From Candidatus Latescibacterota bacterium (lineage in GTDB: Bacteria; JAAXHH01): a stretch of DNA of 64,000 nt. The position numbers and the translations under genes are program-made. This document shows, piece after piece, positions 25,113 through 33,005 of this stretch. The notes beneath the pieces are model-generated. The model searched no databases. It saw nothing but the letters and a program-made list of their open reading frames with translations, and had not been told where the DNA came from. The stretch lies in assembly GCA_022821085.1 (NCBI GenBank), contig JAJEEG010000002.1, positions 1-64,000 of the forward strand. Reading direction: 5' to 3'. Every line of letters begins with the position of its first letter. Within the stretch, counting starts at the first letter, position 1.

Positions 25113-26063
25113 TCAGGATCCGGTGTCCCGGCGATGAACCGCGAAGTCGTCGTAATCTCCCTTCGAATCCGTTCCCGTCGCGTTGCCATCCGTGAGAATG
25201 CCGATCCCGACGGCTTTGCTGGGCGGTTTCTTCCCGAAGATCCGGACATAGTCCGCATGCACGTCGACCGACTCCTCGACCCACTGACCGAGTTTTTCCT
25301 TCCCGCTCTCAAGCACGATCACGTGAGGGCGGCCGATGCCTTCGCGGCGGTAGTGGGTGCCGACCGGCGCGGTGGTGCTCCAGACATATTTCAGGGTCTT
25401 GGGCACGCCGATGAAGTTCTGGTCCAGGACCACGTATACGGCCACGGAACTGTCGTTTTTGGTACGGATGCGTTCATCGCCGCCTTCGGGCAGGACCGTC
25501 GCCCTCCACCGCCAGGACAGCACTGGATATCTATTCGCATCCCATTCGCTGACTTGCTTGAGAATGATGATGGAGGAACCGTCGTCGGCCGCATGGAGAT
25601 ACCGGTTGCCCTTCTCCTCACGGATCGTGTACAAACTGCGGGCCAGGTCGTCGTCGCCCCGCCAGGCTTTCCAGGTCAGGGGAAAGCCGCCCGGGGCCGC
25701 ATCGTCGAAGGCTTCGATCGTGATGGTCTTTCGATGATCATCGCCCCGCTGGGGAGGGTCCACAGGGTCCGCACTCTCCGCAAGGCCCGCACTCTCCGCC
25801 CGCGCGACGCCCGAAACGAACGAGGCGGTCCGCGTCCAGGCCGGCCAGGACGTCCCGGACTCCCGGGAAGCCAGCGCCTGCATCTCCGTGTCCGTATCCG
25901 TGTCCGTGTCCATGCGAAGGACGGAAGGCAGGTCGATGAATGTGGCGCAGATCAACAAGCCGGCGCCCGCCAGCAAACCGAACGCCCGGCCGGCCGGCCA
26001 ACCGCGCGCCTTGTACGCCGGCAAATCACGCTCCTTGTCCGTCCCCGCACGCCTATGGCTCAT
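25113..26063 (-). CDS. DUF3047 domain membrane-anchored protein
   Basis: 316 residues starting at ATG 26063 (GGAGG upstream). One N-terminal membrane segment (AFGLLAGAGLLICATFIDL), a low-complexity region that includes a MDTDTDTDTEM repeat encoded by a hexanucleotide repeat (25884-25911), then the DUF3047 domain (about 115-310) with WRWRATVLPEGGDERIRTKNDSSVAVYVV and FGKKPPSKAVGIGILTDGNAT. DUF3047 has no established function; the periplasmic orientation and the flanking TolC and MlaC homologues suggest an envelope role. Confidence 0.85.
   Translation of the reverse strand: MSHRRAGTDKERDLPAYKARGWPAGRAFGLLAGAGLLICATFIDLPSVLRMDTDTDTDTEMQALASRESGTSWPAWTRTASFVSGVARAESAGLAESADPVDPPQRGDDHRKTITIEAFDDAAPGGFPLTWKAWRGDDDLARSLYTIREEKGNRYLHAADDGSSIIILKQVSEWDANRYPVLSWRWRATVLPEGGDERIRTKNDSSVAVYVVLDQNFIGVPKTLKYVWSTTAPVGTHYRREGIGRPHVIVLESGKEKLGQWVEESVDVHADYVRIFGKKPPSKAVGIGILTDGNATGTDSKGDYDDFAVHRRDTGS
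25884..25911. repeat. Hexanucleotide repeat inside the DUF3047 gene
   Basis: Four to five copies of TCCGTG/TCCGTA encode the alternating Asp-Thr tract of the DUF3047 protein. The unit length is a multiple of three, so copy changes alter length, not frame. Confidence 0.9.
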
Positions 26064-26120
26064 GCCTGTCCTCCGTTCCGTGTTTCAATGCGGGCACCTT
26101 GTTCAACACCGCCCCGTGTT

Positions 26121-27569
26121 TCAACGCCGTCCATTAAAAGTCCCGTTGCCGGTCACTTGATCGAGTTCGGCCAGCGAAACCCGGTACTGGTACACCGACT
26201 GCCGGTGCGCATGTTGCATCTTCGCATGTGCGGTAAAGGCGTCCAGCAGTTCCGAACTGTCTCCGGTAACGTCGAAACCCAGTTGAGCCGATGTCAGCCA
26301 TCCCCTGGCGGAGCGCAGCGCCCGGTCGCTGTTGTCCACGTTGGTACGGGCCTCGATCACGTCCCGGTAAGTCTGCTCCACCTGCAGCGCGATCGCGCGT
26401 ATCGCCTGGGATTCCCTGCTCACCAGCGCTTCCAGTTCCACTTTCCGGGCAAGGTACTTGGCGCGGGTCAGGCCGAAATTGAAGTCCTGGCGCAAGGTGA
26501 TCACGGCGCCGCCGCGAAGAAAATTGAACTCGTCCCTGAGAAAAGGATTGTCGAGCTCCGGCCTGTGCGGCGCGATGCCCCACTGGAGGGAACCCGCCAG
26601 GGCGATCTGGGGGTAGAAGTCGCTCCTGGCCACCTTCAGCAGCGACCGGCGGGCCAGCACTCCGGCCCTCAACTGCCGGATGTCGTACCGCCTGTTCTTC
26701 GCCCGTTCTATGTAAACGTCCAGTTCTTCGAGGTCCGCCGTTTCGGTTCCCGCGGCCGTATGGACGATATCGAAATCGCTGGAGCGATCGATTTCGAGAA
26801 TGGCCTTTAGCGCCGCCTTCCCCATTTCGATCGACTTCTCGGCACGCGCCCGACTCTGCCGCACTTCGAATTCAAATACATCGATTTTCAACAGATCGTT
26901 CTGACCGACGTCTTCCGAATCCTCCTCGATCATCTCGTTTACGAGGTCCCGGGCCTCCTGTACCTTTTCTTCGCTTTCCAGAATGATGTCCCTGAGTTCC
27001 CTGGCCAGTACGAGTCCGTAGAACAACTTCTTCACCTGGAACGCCACATCGATCTTTCGGGATTCCACGGCCGCTTCGCCCGCTTCGAGGCCGTACTCGG
27101 CCGCCTTCTTCGCGTTACTGAGCTTCCCGAAGGTGTACAGCGGCTGGACCAGTTCGATCTGCGTGCGTGAGAAAACACCCAGATCGGTCAGATCGCTCCG
27201 GATGGTCTCGATCTTTTCAGTATCGCCTTCTATACCCGGCGCGGGACCGAAGATATTGGTCCACTGCAGCCGGGGCGTGATGCCGGCGAATCTCGCTTCG
27301 CTCAGCCTGGCTTCCAGCCCTTCGACGGCAATGACGGCCTGTTCGATGTCCGGACTGACCCGCAACGCCCGGTCCACGCACTGTTCCAGCGTCATCCGGA
27401 CTACCTGGGTAGCCTGATCATCCTGGGCGGACCGGGCGGTCCGGGCGGTCCGGCCGGCCCGGACGGTCTGGTCAGCCTGGTCTGCCTCGTCGAGTCCGCC
27501 CGGACCCTGCGCGAACACCGGTCCTGCAATCAACGATCCCGCCAGGATGTGGACCAGAATACGAATCAC
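26121..27569 (-). CDS. TolC-family outer-membrane efflux protein
   Basis: 482 residues with a GTG start and a signal peptide (ILVHILAGSLIAGPVFAQ). After an Ala/Asp/Gln-rich segment come two outer-membrane-factor repeats with long coiled-coil helices (LEARLSEARFAGITPRLQW, VQPLYTFGKLSNAKKAAEYGLEA, and KVARSDFYPQIALAGSLQWG, VITLRQDFNFGLTRAKYLARK). Such trimers form the outer-membrane channel of type I secretion or RND/ABC efflux. No inner-membrane pump or adaptor is in the window. Start of the TolC-DUF3047-MlaC operon. Confidence 0.93.
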   Translation of the reverse strand: MIRILVHILAGSLIAGPVFAQGPGGLDEADQADQTVRAGRTARTARSAQDDQATQVVRMTLEQCVDRALRVSPDIEQAVIAVEGLEARLSEARFAGITPRLQWTNIFGPAPGIEGDTEKIETIRSDLTDLGVFSRTQIELVQPLYTFGKLSNAKKAAEYGLEAGEAAVESRKIDVAFQVKKLFYGLVLARELRDIILESEEKVQEARDLVNEMIEEDSEDVGQNDLLKIDVFEFEVRQSRARAEKSIEMGKAALKAILEIDRSSDFDIVHTAAGTETADLEELDVYIERAKNRRYDIRQLRAGVLARRSLLKVARSDFYPQIALAGSLQWGIAPHRPELDNPFLRDEFNFLRGGAVITLRQDFNFGLTRAKYLARKVELEALVSRESQAIRAIALQVEQTYRDVIEARTNVDNSDRALRSARGWLTSAQLGFDVTGDSSELLDAFTAHAKMQHAHRQSVYQYRVSLAELDQVTGNGTFNGRR

Positions 27570-27782
27570 TTTGCCACCCCGCTTCGCAGGTATTGTCTTA
27601 CCGTAACCGCGTCGACTTACTTAACGCGTCGACCCACCGTAATCTAAATCGTACTCGTTCTCAAGTATATTAGACGCAACCGTCCACCTATTGATCCAAC
27701 AAATAGCGAAGGCCATTCCATGCATGTCAGCGGAACGGTCGGCGAGCTCACCCCACTCCCTTCGTTCTCTCGAACGGTGCGC

Positions 27783-29057
27783 CTAAGACTTGTCGGCAGA
27801 CGGCGGTTGCGATAGCAGCCAGATCGCCCGCGTCCAATGAAATGCCGCCGTGATCACCGTCCAGATGGCCACGCAGGTGAAGGCTTCCTCCAGCATGCCG
27901 ACCGCCAGGCCCGCGAGCAGCACCAGGACATTCGTATTGCGCCGGGCGCCGATACGGCGAAAAAAGCGGTCCACGGGCGCGTAGTCAAACAGTTCTATAC
28001 CCTGCCTGGACTTGAACATCCCCGTGGCTGCCTTGTCAAGCAGATAAAAGAACGTAATCACCGTGGCGAGCACAAAGGGACCGACCACCTCGCCGCCGGC
28101 GCTGAGCATCCACCCCAGTGCCCAATACCAGGTCAGTTCCCAGACCACGTCCAGGATATGCTCGAATCGGTCTCCGAAACGGGTGCATCGCACGGTCACG
28201 CGGGCCAACTTGCCGTCGACTCCGTCCAGCACTCCGACGATGAATGCGATCACCAGTCCGGCGGCCAGGTATCCCGTGCCCATCTGCCCCACGGCAAGGA
28301 GCCCGGTGGCCAGAAAGGCGAGCAGTATGGAGAGGGTGGTTACCTGGTTCGGCGTCACGGAACTGGCCGAAATCCATTTCGTAAGCAGGTTCTCCAGGGG
28401 CGGATGGATGAATTCAGCCGGAAAATCCAGCGTACCCTTCTGCGCGGCGTCGGCCAGCAGGGCCTCCGCCCTGCGGATCTTCAGGTCCGAATCGACGACC
28501 ACCCACCAGGGGGGCAGGCTCCGGCGAAGATCCACGATATAGGGGTCCATTTCGCGAAGGTCGAATAACGGACAGGTCGATTCCTGCGCCGAGTCCAGCG
28601 CGGACCACAGCGATTCGGAGCCGGTCCAGGACGCCGTGAGCCCTGCGAGGAGGTCCGCGTCCGCCACCAGCAGCCTGCAGGGTTCCCTGACCGCCGAGTC
28701 CACGGCGCTCCGGTTCGGGCCGCCGTCGATCATGACCCGTAGAACCCTGGGATCGTACAGGTGGCCGGCGTCCATGACCAGGGCCGTTTCGTCCTTCCCG
28801 GGCAGCCAACGGGCGGGGTTTTCGTCCGTGCGTACGTAATCGACGGCGTCCAGTCCCCGGTACCAGCGATTGTCGAATCCGTCGACCCGGACCTTCGATC
28901 CCCGCCCGGGCGAAGGTCCGACAACCGTGACCTGCCTGGCTCCCAGGGAAGCGAAGACCCGGAGGTGACGCTCCAGCAGCGAAATACCGTAAATCGACCG
29001 GCCGGCGCCGGCCGACATGGTTTCCGTATCCGCGAACAGGACTACGCTGAATTTCAT
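27783..29057 (-). CDS. CDP-alcohol phosphatidyltransferase with N-terminal nucleotidyltransferase-like domain
   Basis: 424 residues. The C-terminal half (about 225-420) has six membrane helices and the CDP-alcohol signature D-GV-D-G-KL-A-R ... G-DRF-E-HIL-D. The third conserved Asp is replaced by Glu (FGDRFEHILD), a possible change in metal binding. The N-terminal half (about 1-215) resembles a degenerate nucleotidyltransferase/MobA-like fold (VVGPSPGRG, VMDAGHLYDP, VADADLLAG) and lacks a clear GGxGxRL loop. The whole looks like a diverged bifunctional IPCT/DIPPS-type protein. It would condense a CDP-alcohol with an acceptor at the membrane. Substrates unknown. It follows the flippase gene on the same strand. 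Confidence 0.85.
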   Translation of the reverse strand: MKFSVVLFADTETMSAGAGRSIYGISLLERHLRVFASLGARQVTVVGPSPGRGSKVRVDGFDNRWYRGLDAVDYVRTDENPARWLPGKDETALVMDAGHLYDPRVLRVMIDGGPNRSAVDSAVREPCRLLVADADLLAGLTASWTGSESLWSALDSAQESTCPLFDLREMDPYIVDLRRSLPPWWVVVDSDLKIRRAEALLADAAQKGTLDFPAEFIHPPLENLLTKWISASSVTPNQVTTLSILLAFLATGLLAVGQMGTGYLAAGLVIAFIVGVLDGVDGKLARVTVRCTRFGDRFEHILDVVWELTWYWALGWMLSAGGEVVGPFVLATVITFFYLLDKAATGMFKSRQGIELFDYAPVDRFFRRIGARRNTNVLVLLAGLAVGMLEEAFTCVAIWTVITAAFHWTRAIWLLSQPPSADKS

Positions 29058-29157
29058 TACCGCTCGTTCTCCATAGAGACAGAAGTCCGTAGTTTGAGTT
29101 CCTCTTTCGGTCCCGGCTCACGACCATGCTTCCGCCAGGATAGAGCGGCGGGCTTCA

Positions 29158-30747
29158 TCATGGTCCGCCCGGTCCGCCCGGTCCGCCCGGTCCGCCCGGT
29201 CCGCCCGGTCCGCCCGATCCATCGGATCTGCCCGTCCCACGCAGGCGCCTGAGGGCGATCCGGTCATCCTCTTCCAACCCCAGGAGAACCAGTACGCCCA
29301 GGTAGGCGCCCAGGAATATCGTGGGCAGCGCGGCCATGCGCAGCCACGGGATATCCGGCACGTAGACGCCCGCCAGGTATGCGCAGGTGAAGGCGGGGAC
29401 TGCCGCGGTGCATGGCTTCAAGATGCGCCAGGACAGGGGAAGGATCCGGAACAGATGGTACACTTCGAAAAGGCGGATCAGCGTCAACAGCCCGAAGGCC
29501 GCCAGCGTTCCCAGGGCCGCGCCCAGGATGCCCAGGGCCGGTATCAGCCAAAGGTTCAGGACGAAATTGACCACCACGACCGCGACCGTATTCACGAGAT
29601 TCAGCCAGGGCCGGCCCGACATGATGAGCACGGTATCGCCCGAACCCATGGCGGCGTAGACGACCTGGCTCATGGCCAGGACGACCATCGTCATGAATCC
29701 TGCGACGAATTCGGGTCCGAAGAGTCCAAGCAGTTCATTTCCGACCAGCGACACCACGCAGAGGAACGCCAGGCCGATGGTCAGCACCCACCGGGTGACC
29801 AGCCGCAGATTGAGCTCCAGCCGCCGCTGGTCGTTGCGGTGACTCAGTTCGGCCACGATGGGACTGAAAACGGGGTCGAACCACTGGCGGACCTTCTTGG
29901 TCGCCAGGGCGATTTCGACCGCGATCACGTAAACGCCCACCTGTGCGGCCGGCAGAAAGTATCCGACCATGAGCACGTCCAGGCGGATCATGAACATGTA
30001 GACCAGTTCATAGCCCATGACCGGCAGCGAGAAACGGGTCAGCGGGGTAACGGCCCGCAGTGTACGGAGGTGGACGAGACAGGCCCGCCAGGAATAGAAC
30101 CGGATGAACACGTAGACGGCGTAGAGCAGGCCGCAGGCCAGCGCGGCCAGGTGGGCCGTGGCGATGCCGTAGGTGCGCCAGCCCGCGTAGAACAGGACAC
30201 AGGCCGCCCCGAACAAGACCAGCGGCTCGACGGCGCCCCGGACCATGGCGTCGTGCTTCATGACCTTGTGCGCCCGGGTGACGCCCAGGATGATCTGGGT
30301 CAGGGCGATGAGCGGCAGACCGACCGCCAGCAGCCGCAGCATGCCGGTGAGCCGGGGTTTGTCGAGCAGGCCGTCCGCCAGTGCGCCGGCACCGGCATAG
30401 AGCGCGGCGCCGATCCCCGCGCTCAGTAGCAGGCCCACGCCCAGGGCCTGCGCGATGGTCCGGTGAATCGCCTCCGTCTCCCCGTCCTCACGCAGGCGCG
30501 GGATGAAATTGACCAGCCCCTTGTCCAGCGAGAACTGGCCGACCTTCGACACCAGGTCCACGATGGTCCACCCGAGCATGTACAGCCCGAAGATCTCGGC
30601 GCCGAACAGCCGCGTAAGGACGATAAGCGACACGGACTTGATCAGCCGCGCTACCGTTCCGATGAAATTGACGGCCGCGCCCCGGGCGATCGTCGATGCG
30701 TCGGATCGGGACCGGGACGGAGCCGGCTGCTCCTGGATACGCGTCAT
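29158..30747 (-). CDS. Oligosaccharide flippase / MATE-like polysaccharide exporter with (GGP)n tail
   Basis: 529 residues, about 12-14 predicted membrane helices of the MVF/Wzx flippase superfamily (LTRLFGAEIFGLYMLGWTI, DVLMVGYFLPAAQVGVYVIA). Such proteins flip lipid-linked glycans or lipid-linked intermediates across the inner membrane. ATG 30747 shares an ATGA overlap with the stop of the methyltransferase gene, so the start is well supported. The C-terminus ends in a run of Gly-Gly-Pro triplets encoded by six perfect copies of a 9-base unit; the tail is not part of the family fold. Confidence 0.92.
   Translation of the reverse strand: MTRIQEQPAPSRSRSDASTIARGAAVNFIGTVARLIKSVSLIVLTRLFGAEIFGLYMLGWTIVDLVSKVGQFSLDKGLVNFIPRLREDGETEAIHRTIAQALGVGLLLSAGIGAALYAGAGALADGLLDKPRLTGMLRLLAVGLPLIALTQIILGVTRAHKVMKHDAMVRGAVEPLVLFGAACVLFYAGWRTYGIATAHLAALACGLLYAVYVFIRFYSWRACLVHLRTLRAVTPLTRFSLPVMGYELVYMFMIRLDVLMVGYFLPAAQVGVYVIAVEIALATKKVRQWFDPVFSPIVAELSHRNDQRRLELNLRLVTRWVLTIGLAFLCVVSLVGNELLGLFGPEFVAGFMTMVVLAMSQVVYAAMGSGDTVLIMSGRPWLNLVNTVAVVVVNFVLNLWLIPALGILGAALGTLAAFGLLTLIRLFEVYHLFRILPLSWRILKPCTAAVPAFTCAYLAGVYVPDIPWLRMAALPTIFLGAYLGVLVLLGLEEDDRIALRRLRGTGRSDGSGGPGGPGGPGGPGGPGGP
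29162..29215. repeat. 9-bp tandem repeat (GGTCCGCCC) x6
   Basis: Six perfect copies at the 3' end of the flippase gene, coding Gly-Gly-Pro repeats and reaching to within one base of the stop codon. Confidence 0.97.
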
Positions 30748-31517
30748 GATGGGGGGGTCGCCGGTCCGGGGGTCATCCTGTCCGCTTCGATCAACAGGGT
30801 CCATCCCCGCTGGTTCCCGGTAAACAAGTTGAAGACCGCGGATACCATCCTGCCGACCGATACCAGTCCCAGACGGATCAACGCCGCCGGAACCGCGTGC
30901 ATGCGCTCCGCGGCGTAGCTCAGCCGGATCAATGCCAGGTCCAGCCGGGAACGAAGCATGTACCGGTGTCTCATCAGTCTGAATCCACAGGCCTCCAGCA
31001 ACGAGCCGACCGACCGGTGCGTATAGAACTGCTGGACGCTGTGACGCTTCCGGTGCTCGTCGCGCCACGACTCGCCGATCTTCTCGAGGCTCAGGCTGTC
31101 CAGCGTCAACAGGATGCGGCCCCCGGGCCGCAACACGCGCCACATCTCACGCAGCGTCTGCCTGTCGTCCGGCAGGTGCTCGAAGACGCAAAGGCTCATG
31201 ACCGTGTCGAACTGCCCGGAGCGAAGGGGGAACGCGTCCGCATGGGCGCAGATGAATCCCGTGCGGGGCGTCTTGTGGTAGGCCTGGGCACGGCGCAGCT
31301 GTTTCCGGTCCAGGTCGAAACCGAACACCCTGGCGCCCCGCAGGGCGACCCGGTAGTCATAGGTCCCTTCCCCGCAGCCGATATCCAGAATACGCTCGCC
31401 TTTGCGCGGCTTCAGCCAGCGTAGCGCGGGGACCGTTTCCTGGGTCCTGCGGAAGTTGAAGTCCTTCCTGAGCCGGAGGGCGAAGAGTCCCTTTGCACGG
31501 AACAGCAAACCGCTCAT
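30744..31517 (-). CDS. Class I SAM-dependent methyltransferase
   Basis: 257 residues starting MSGLLFRAKGLFAL at ATG 31517, overlapping the upstream stop by ATGA. SAM motifs: ILDIGCGEGTYDY, VFGFDLDRKQ, ADAFPLRSGQFDTVMSLCVFEHL and LRPGGRILLTLD. The C-terminal part contains amphipathic helices, consistent with a membrane-linked substrate. Its place between a CDP-alcohol enzyme and a flippase suggests that it methylates a lipid-linked or glycan intermediate. Confidence 0.9.
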   Translation of the reverse strand: MSGLLFRAKGLFALRLRKDFNFRRTQETVPALRWLKPRKGERILDIGCGEGTYDYRVALRGARVFGFDLDRKQLRRAQAYHKTPRTGFICAHADAFPLRSGQFDTVMSLCVFEHLPDDRQTLREMWRVLRPGGRILLTLDSLSLEKIGESWRDEHRKRHSVQQFYTHRSVGSLLEACGFRLMRHRYMLRSRLDLALIRLSYAAERMHAVPAALIRLGLVSVGRMVSAVFNLFTGNQRGWTLLIEADRMTPGPATPPS

Positions 31518-32965
31518 GAGCGCATATCCCCGGCCAACGCCCGGTCCCGGGCCAGCAGCCTCCCCGTGGAAATGAATATGGCCAGGCCCATGGCCAAGCC
31601 GCCGGCCGTAACGGTCCAGAACATCCAGCTGAGCAGGTCGAGGGCGGCGAAACAAAGCAGCAGCATGGTAAAGAAATCTCTTTTGGCCATCATCCTGAAC
31701 AGGTTGAGCAGCCTTGAGAAGAGGTGGCGCCGCCGCCCGACGGCGTGCTCTTCGAAGGCCCGGTTGAAACGGACCAGGCTACCGCTCCCGCCGGTCTGCA
31801 GCAGATAGTAGTACATCACGAGAATCGACGCGGCCACCACGGCGACGGATCCCAGGCCGAGGGACCGGATTACCGTTTCCCCGGAGCCGCCCGCGTAGGC
31901 CCAGACCACGGCCGCGAAGAACGCCAGGTAGGTCAGGTTGTCGGTGATCGTGTCGAGCCACGAACCGTATTTCGATTCGCGGTAGGTCAGCACCGCCACC
32001 TCACCATCGCAGCCGTCGAGTATGGACGAAACCTGGAAGAGCAACGCGCCCAGCAGCACAGACCCGTAGGTGCCGTCCAGCACGGACCACGCCCCGGCCA
32101 GGCCGGTAAGGAAAGTGATCAGGGTCACCATGTTCGGAGTGACCGGCGTCCGGACCAGCCACCGGCTGAGACGGGTCGAAATCGGCCGGTTGATATGCCG
32201 GGATACCCAACCGTCTGTGGGTTTTACGAGGCGTCCCAGCAGGGCTTTTTCTCCCTGGGACAGCATTTCGGGCGTATCCACGTCCTGCCAGTATCCATCG
32301 CCCACGTCGAAGGCGCGCATCCGCCCTTCCGCGGCTAGCGCCCGGATGCCGTCGCTCAACGCGCAACCCTTCGGTCCATCCACCGTATCGAGGGCGTCGA
32401 ACAGGGCCGGCGTACAGAGGAACATGCCGGTGTCGACCGCGTTGTACGCTTGCAGTGCCTTGTCGATGCGCACCACTTTGTCCCCGCGCACTTCGACCTT
32501 GGTCGCGTCGTCCAGGTCGTACACGCGGTCGATTTTCCGGTCGACGGCGAGCAGGCACTCCCCTTTGGCCACCGGTTCCTCGAGCAGCCGCTCCAGCGTC
32601 CGCTGCTCGAAGAGGTGATCGGCCATGAGCAGCACGAACGGTTCATCCAGGCGGGAGCGTGCGGCCAGGGCGGAAACCCCGTTGGGCAGATGCCACCGTT
32701 CGTTGTGCACCCATTCGATCTCGAGGGCGTCCAGACCGGGATCGTTGGAAAGGACCTCGTGAAACCGGTCCGCCTCGTATCCCGTTACGATCACGAAGCG
32801 CGTCACGCCGGCCCGCGCGGCCGTCAAAATGATCCGCTTGATCAACGGCACGCCGCATAGCTTCAACAGGGGTTTGGGCACCGGGCCGGTGACGGCCTGA
32901 AGGCGCACGCCCGCGCCGCCGGCTATGATGAGCGCCGGAGCCGCTCTTCGGGTATGATGATCCAT
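31514..32965 (-). CDS. Bifunctional nucleotidyltransferase / CDP-alcohol phosphatidyltransferase (IPCT/DIPPS-like)
   Basis: 483 residues. The N-terminal domain (about 9-245) is a sugar-phosphate/inositol-phosphate nucleotidyltransferase: ALIIAGGAGVRL, VPKPLLKLCGVPLI, VLLMADHLFEQRT and YWQDVDTPEML. The C-terminal domain (about 262-480) is a CDP-alcohol transferase with D-GC-D-G-EV-A-V and YGSWLDTITDN; the Arg of the usual A-R pair is Val. This is the layout of IPCT-DIPPS, which makes CDP-inositol and joins it to inositol-1-phosphate to give di-inositol phosphate compatible solutes. The alcohol (inositol, glycerol or other) is not proven. No inositol-phosphate synthase is in the window. It follows the BlaR1-like gene by 40 bases. 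Confidence 0.85.
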   Translation of the reverse strand: MDHHTRRAAPALIIAGGAGVRLQAVTGPVPKPLLKLCGVPLIKRIILTAARAGVTRFVIVTGYEADRFHEVLSNDPGLDALEIEWVHNERWHLPNGVSALAARSRLDEPFVLLMADHLFEQRTLERLLEEPVAKGECLLAVDRKIDRVYDLDDATKVEVRGDKVVRIDKALQAYNAVDTGMFLCTPALFDALDTVDGPKGCALSDGIRALAAEGRMRAFDVGDGYWQDVDTPEMLSQGEKALLGRLVKPTDGWVSRHINRPISTRLSRWLVRTPVTPNMVTLITFLTGLAGAWSVLDGTYGSVLLGALLFQVSSILDGCDGEVAVLTYRESKYGSWLDTITDNLTYLAFFAAVVWAYAGGSGETVIRSLGLGSVAVVAASILVMYYYLLQTGGSGSLVRFNRAFEEHAVGRRRHLFSRLLNLFRMMAKRDFFTMLLLCFAALDLLSWMFWTVTAGGLAMGLAIFISTGRLLARDRALAGDMRS

Positions 32966-33005
32966 TTGCTAAAGATTCAGATGGCCATGTGGACGAAGGA
33001 AAAAG

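Noticed and set aside
26076-26128. Two copies of a CCGTGTTTCAAYGC sequence that looks like a CRISPR repeat end
   Set aside because: Only two copies, 37 bases apart, with no further spacers or cas genes in the window.
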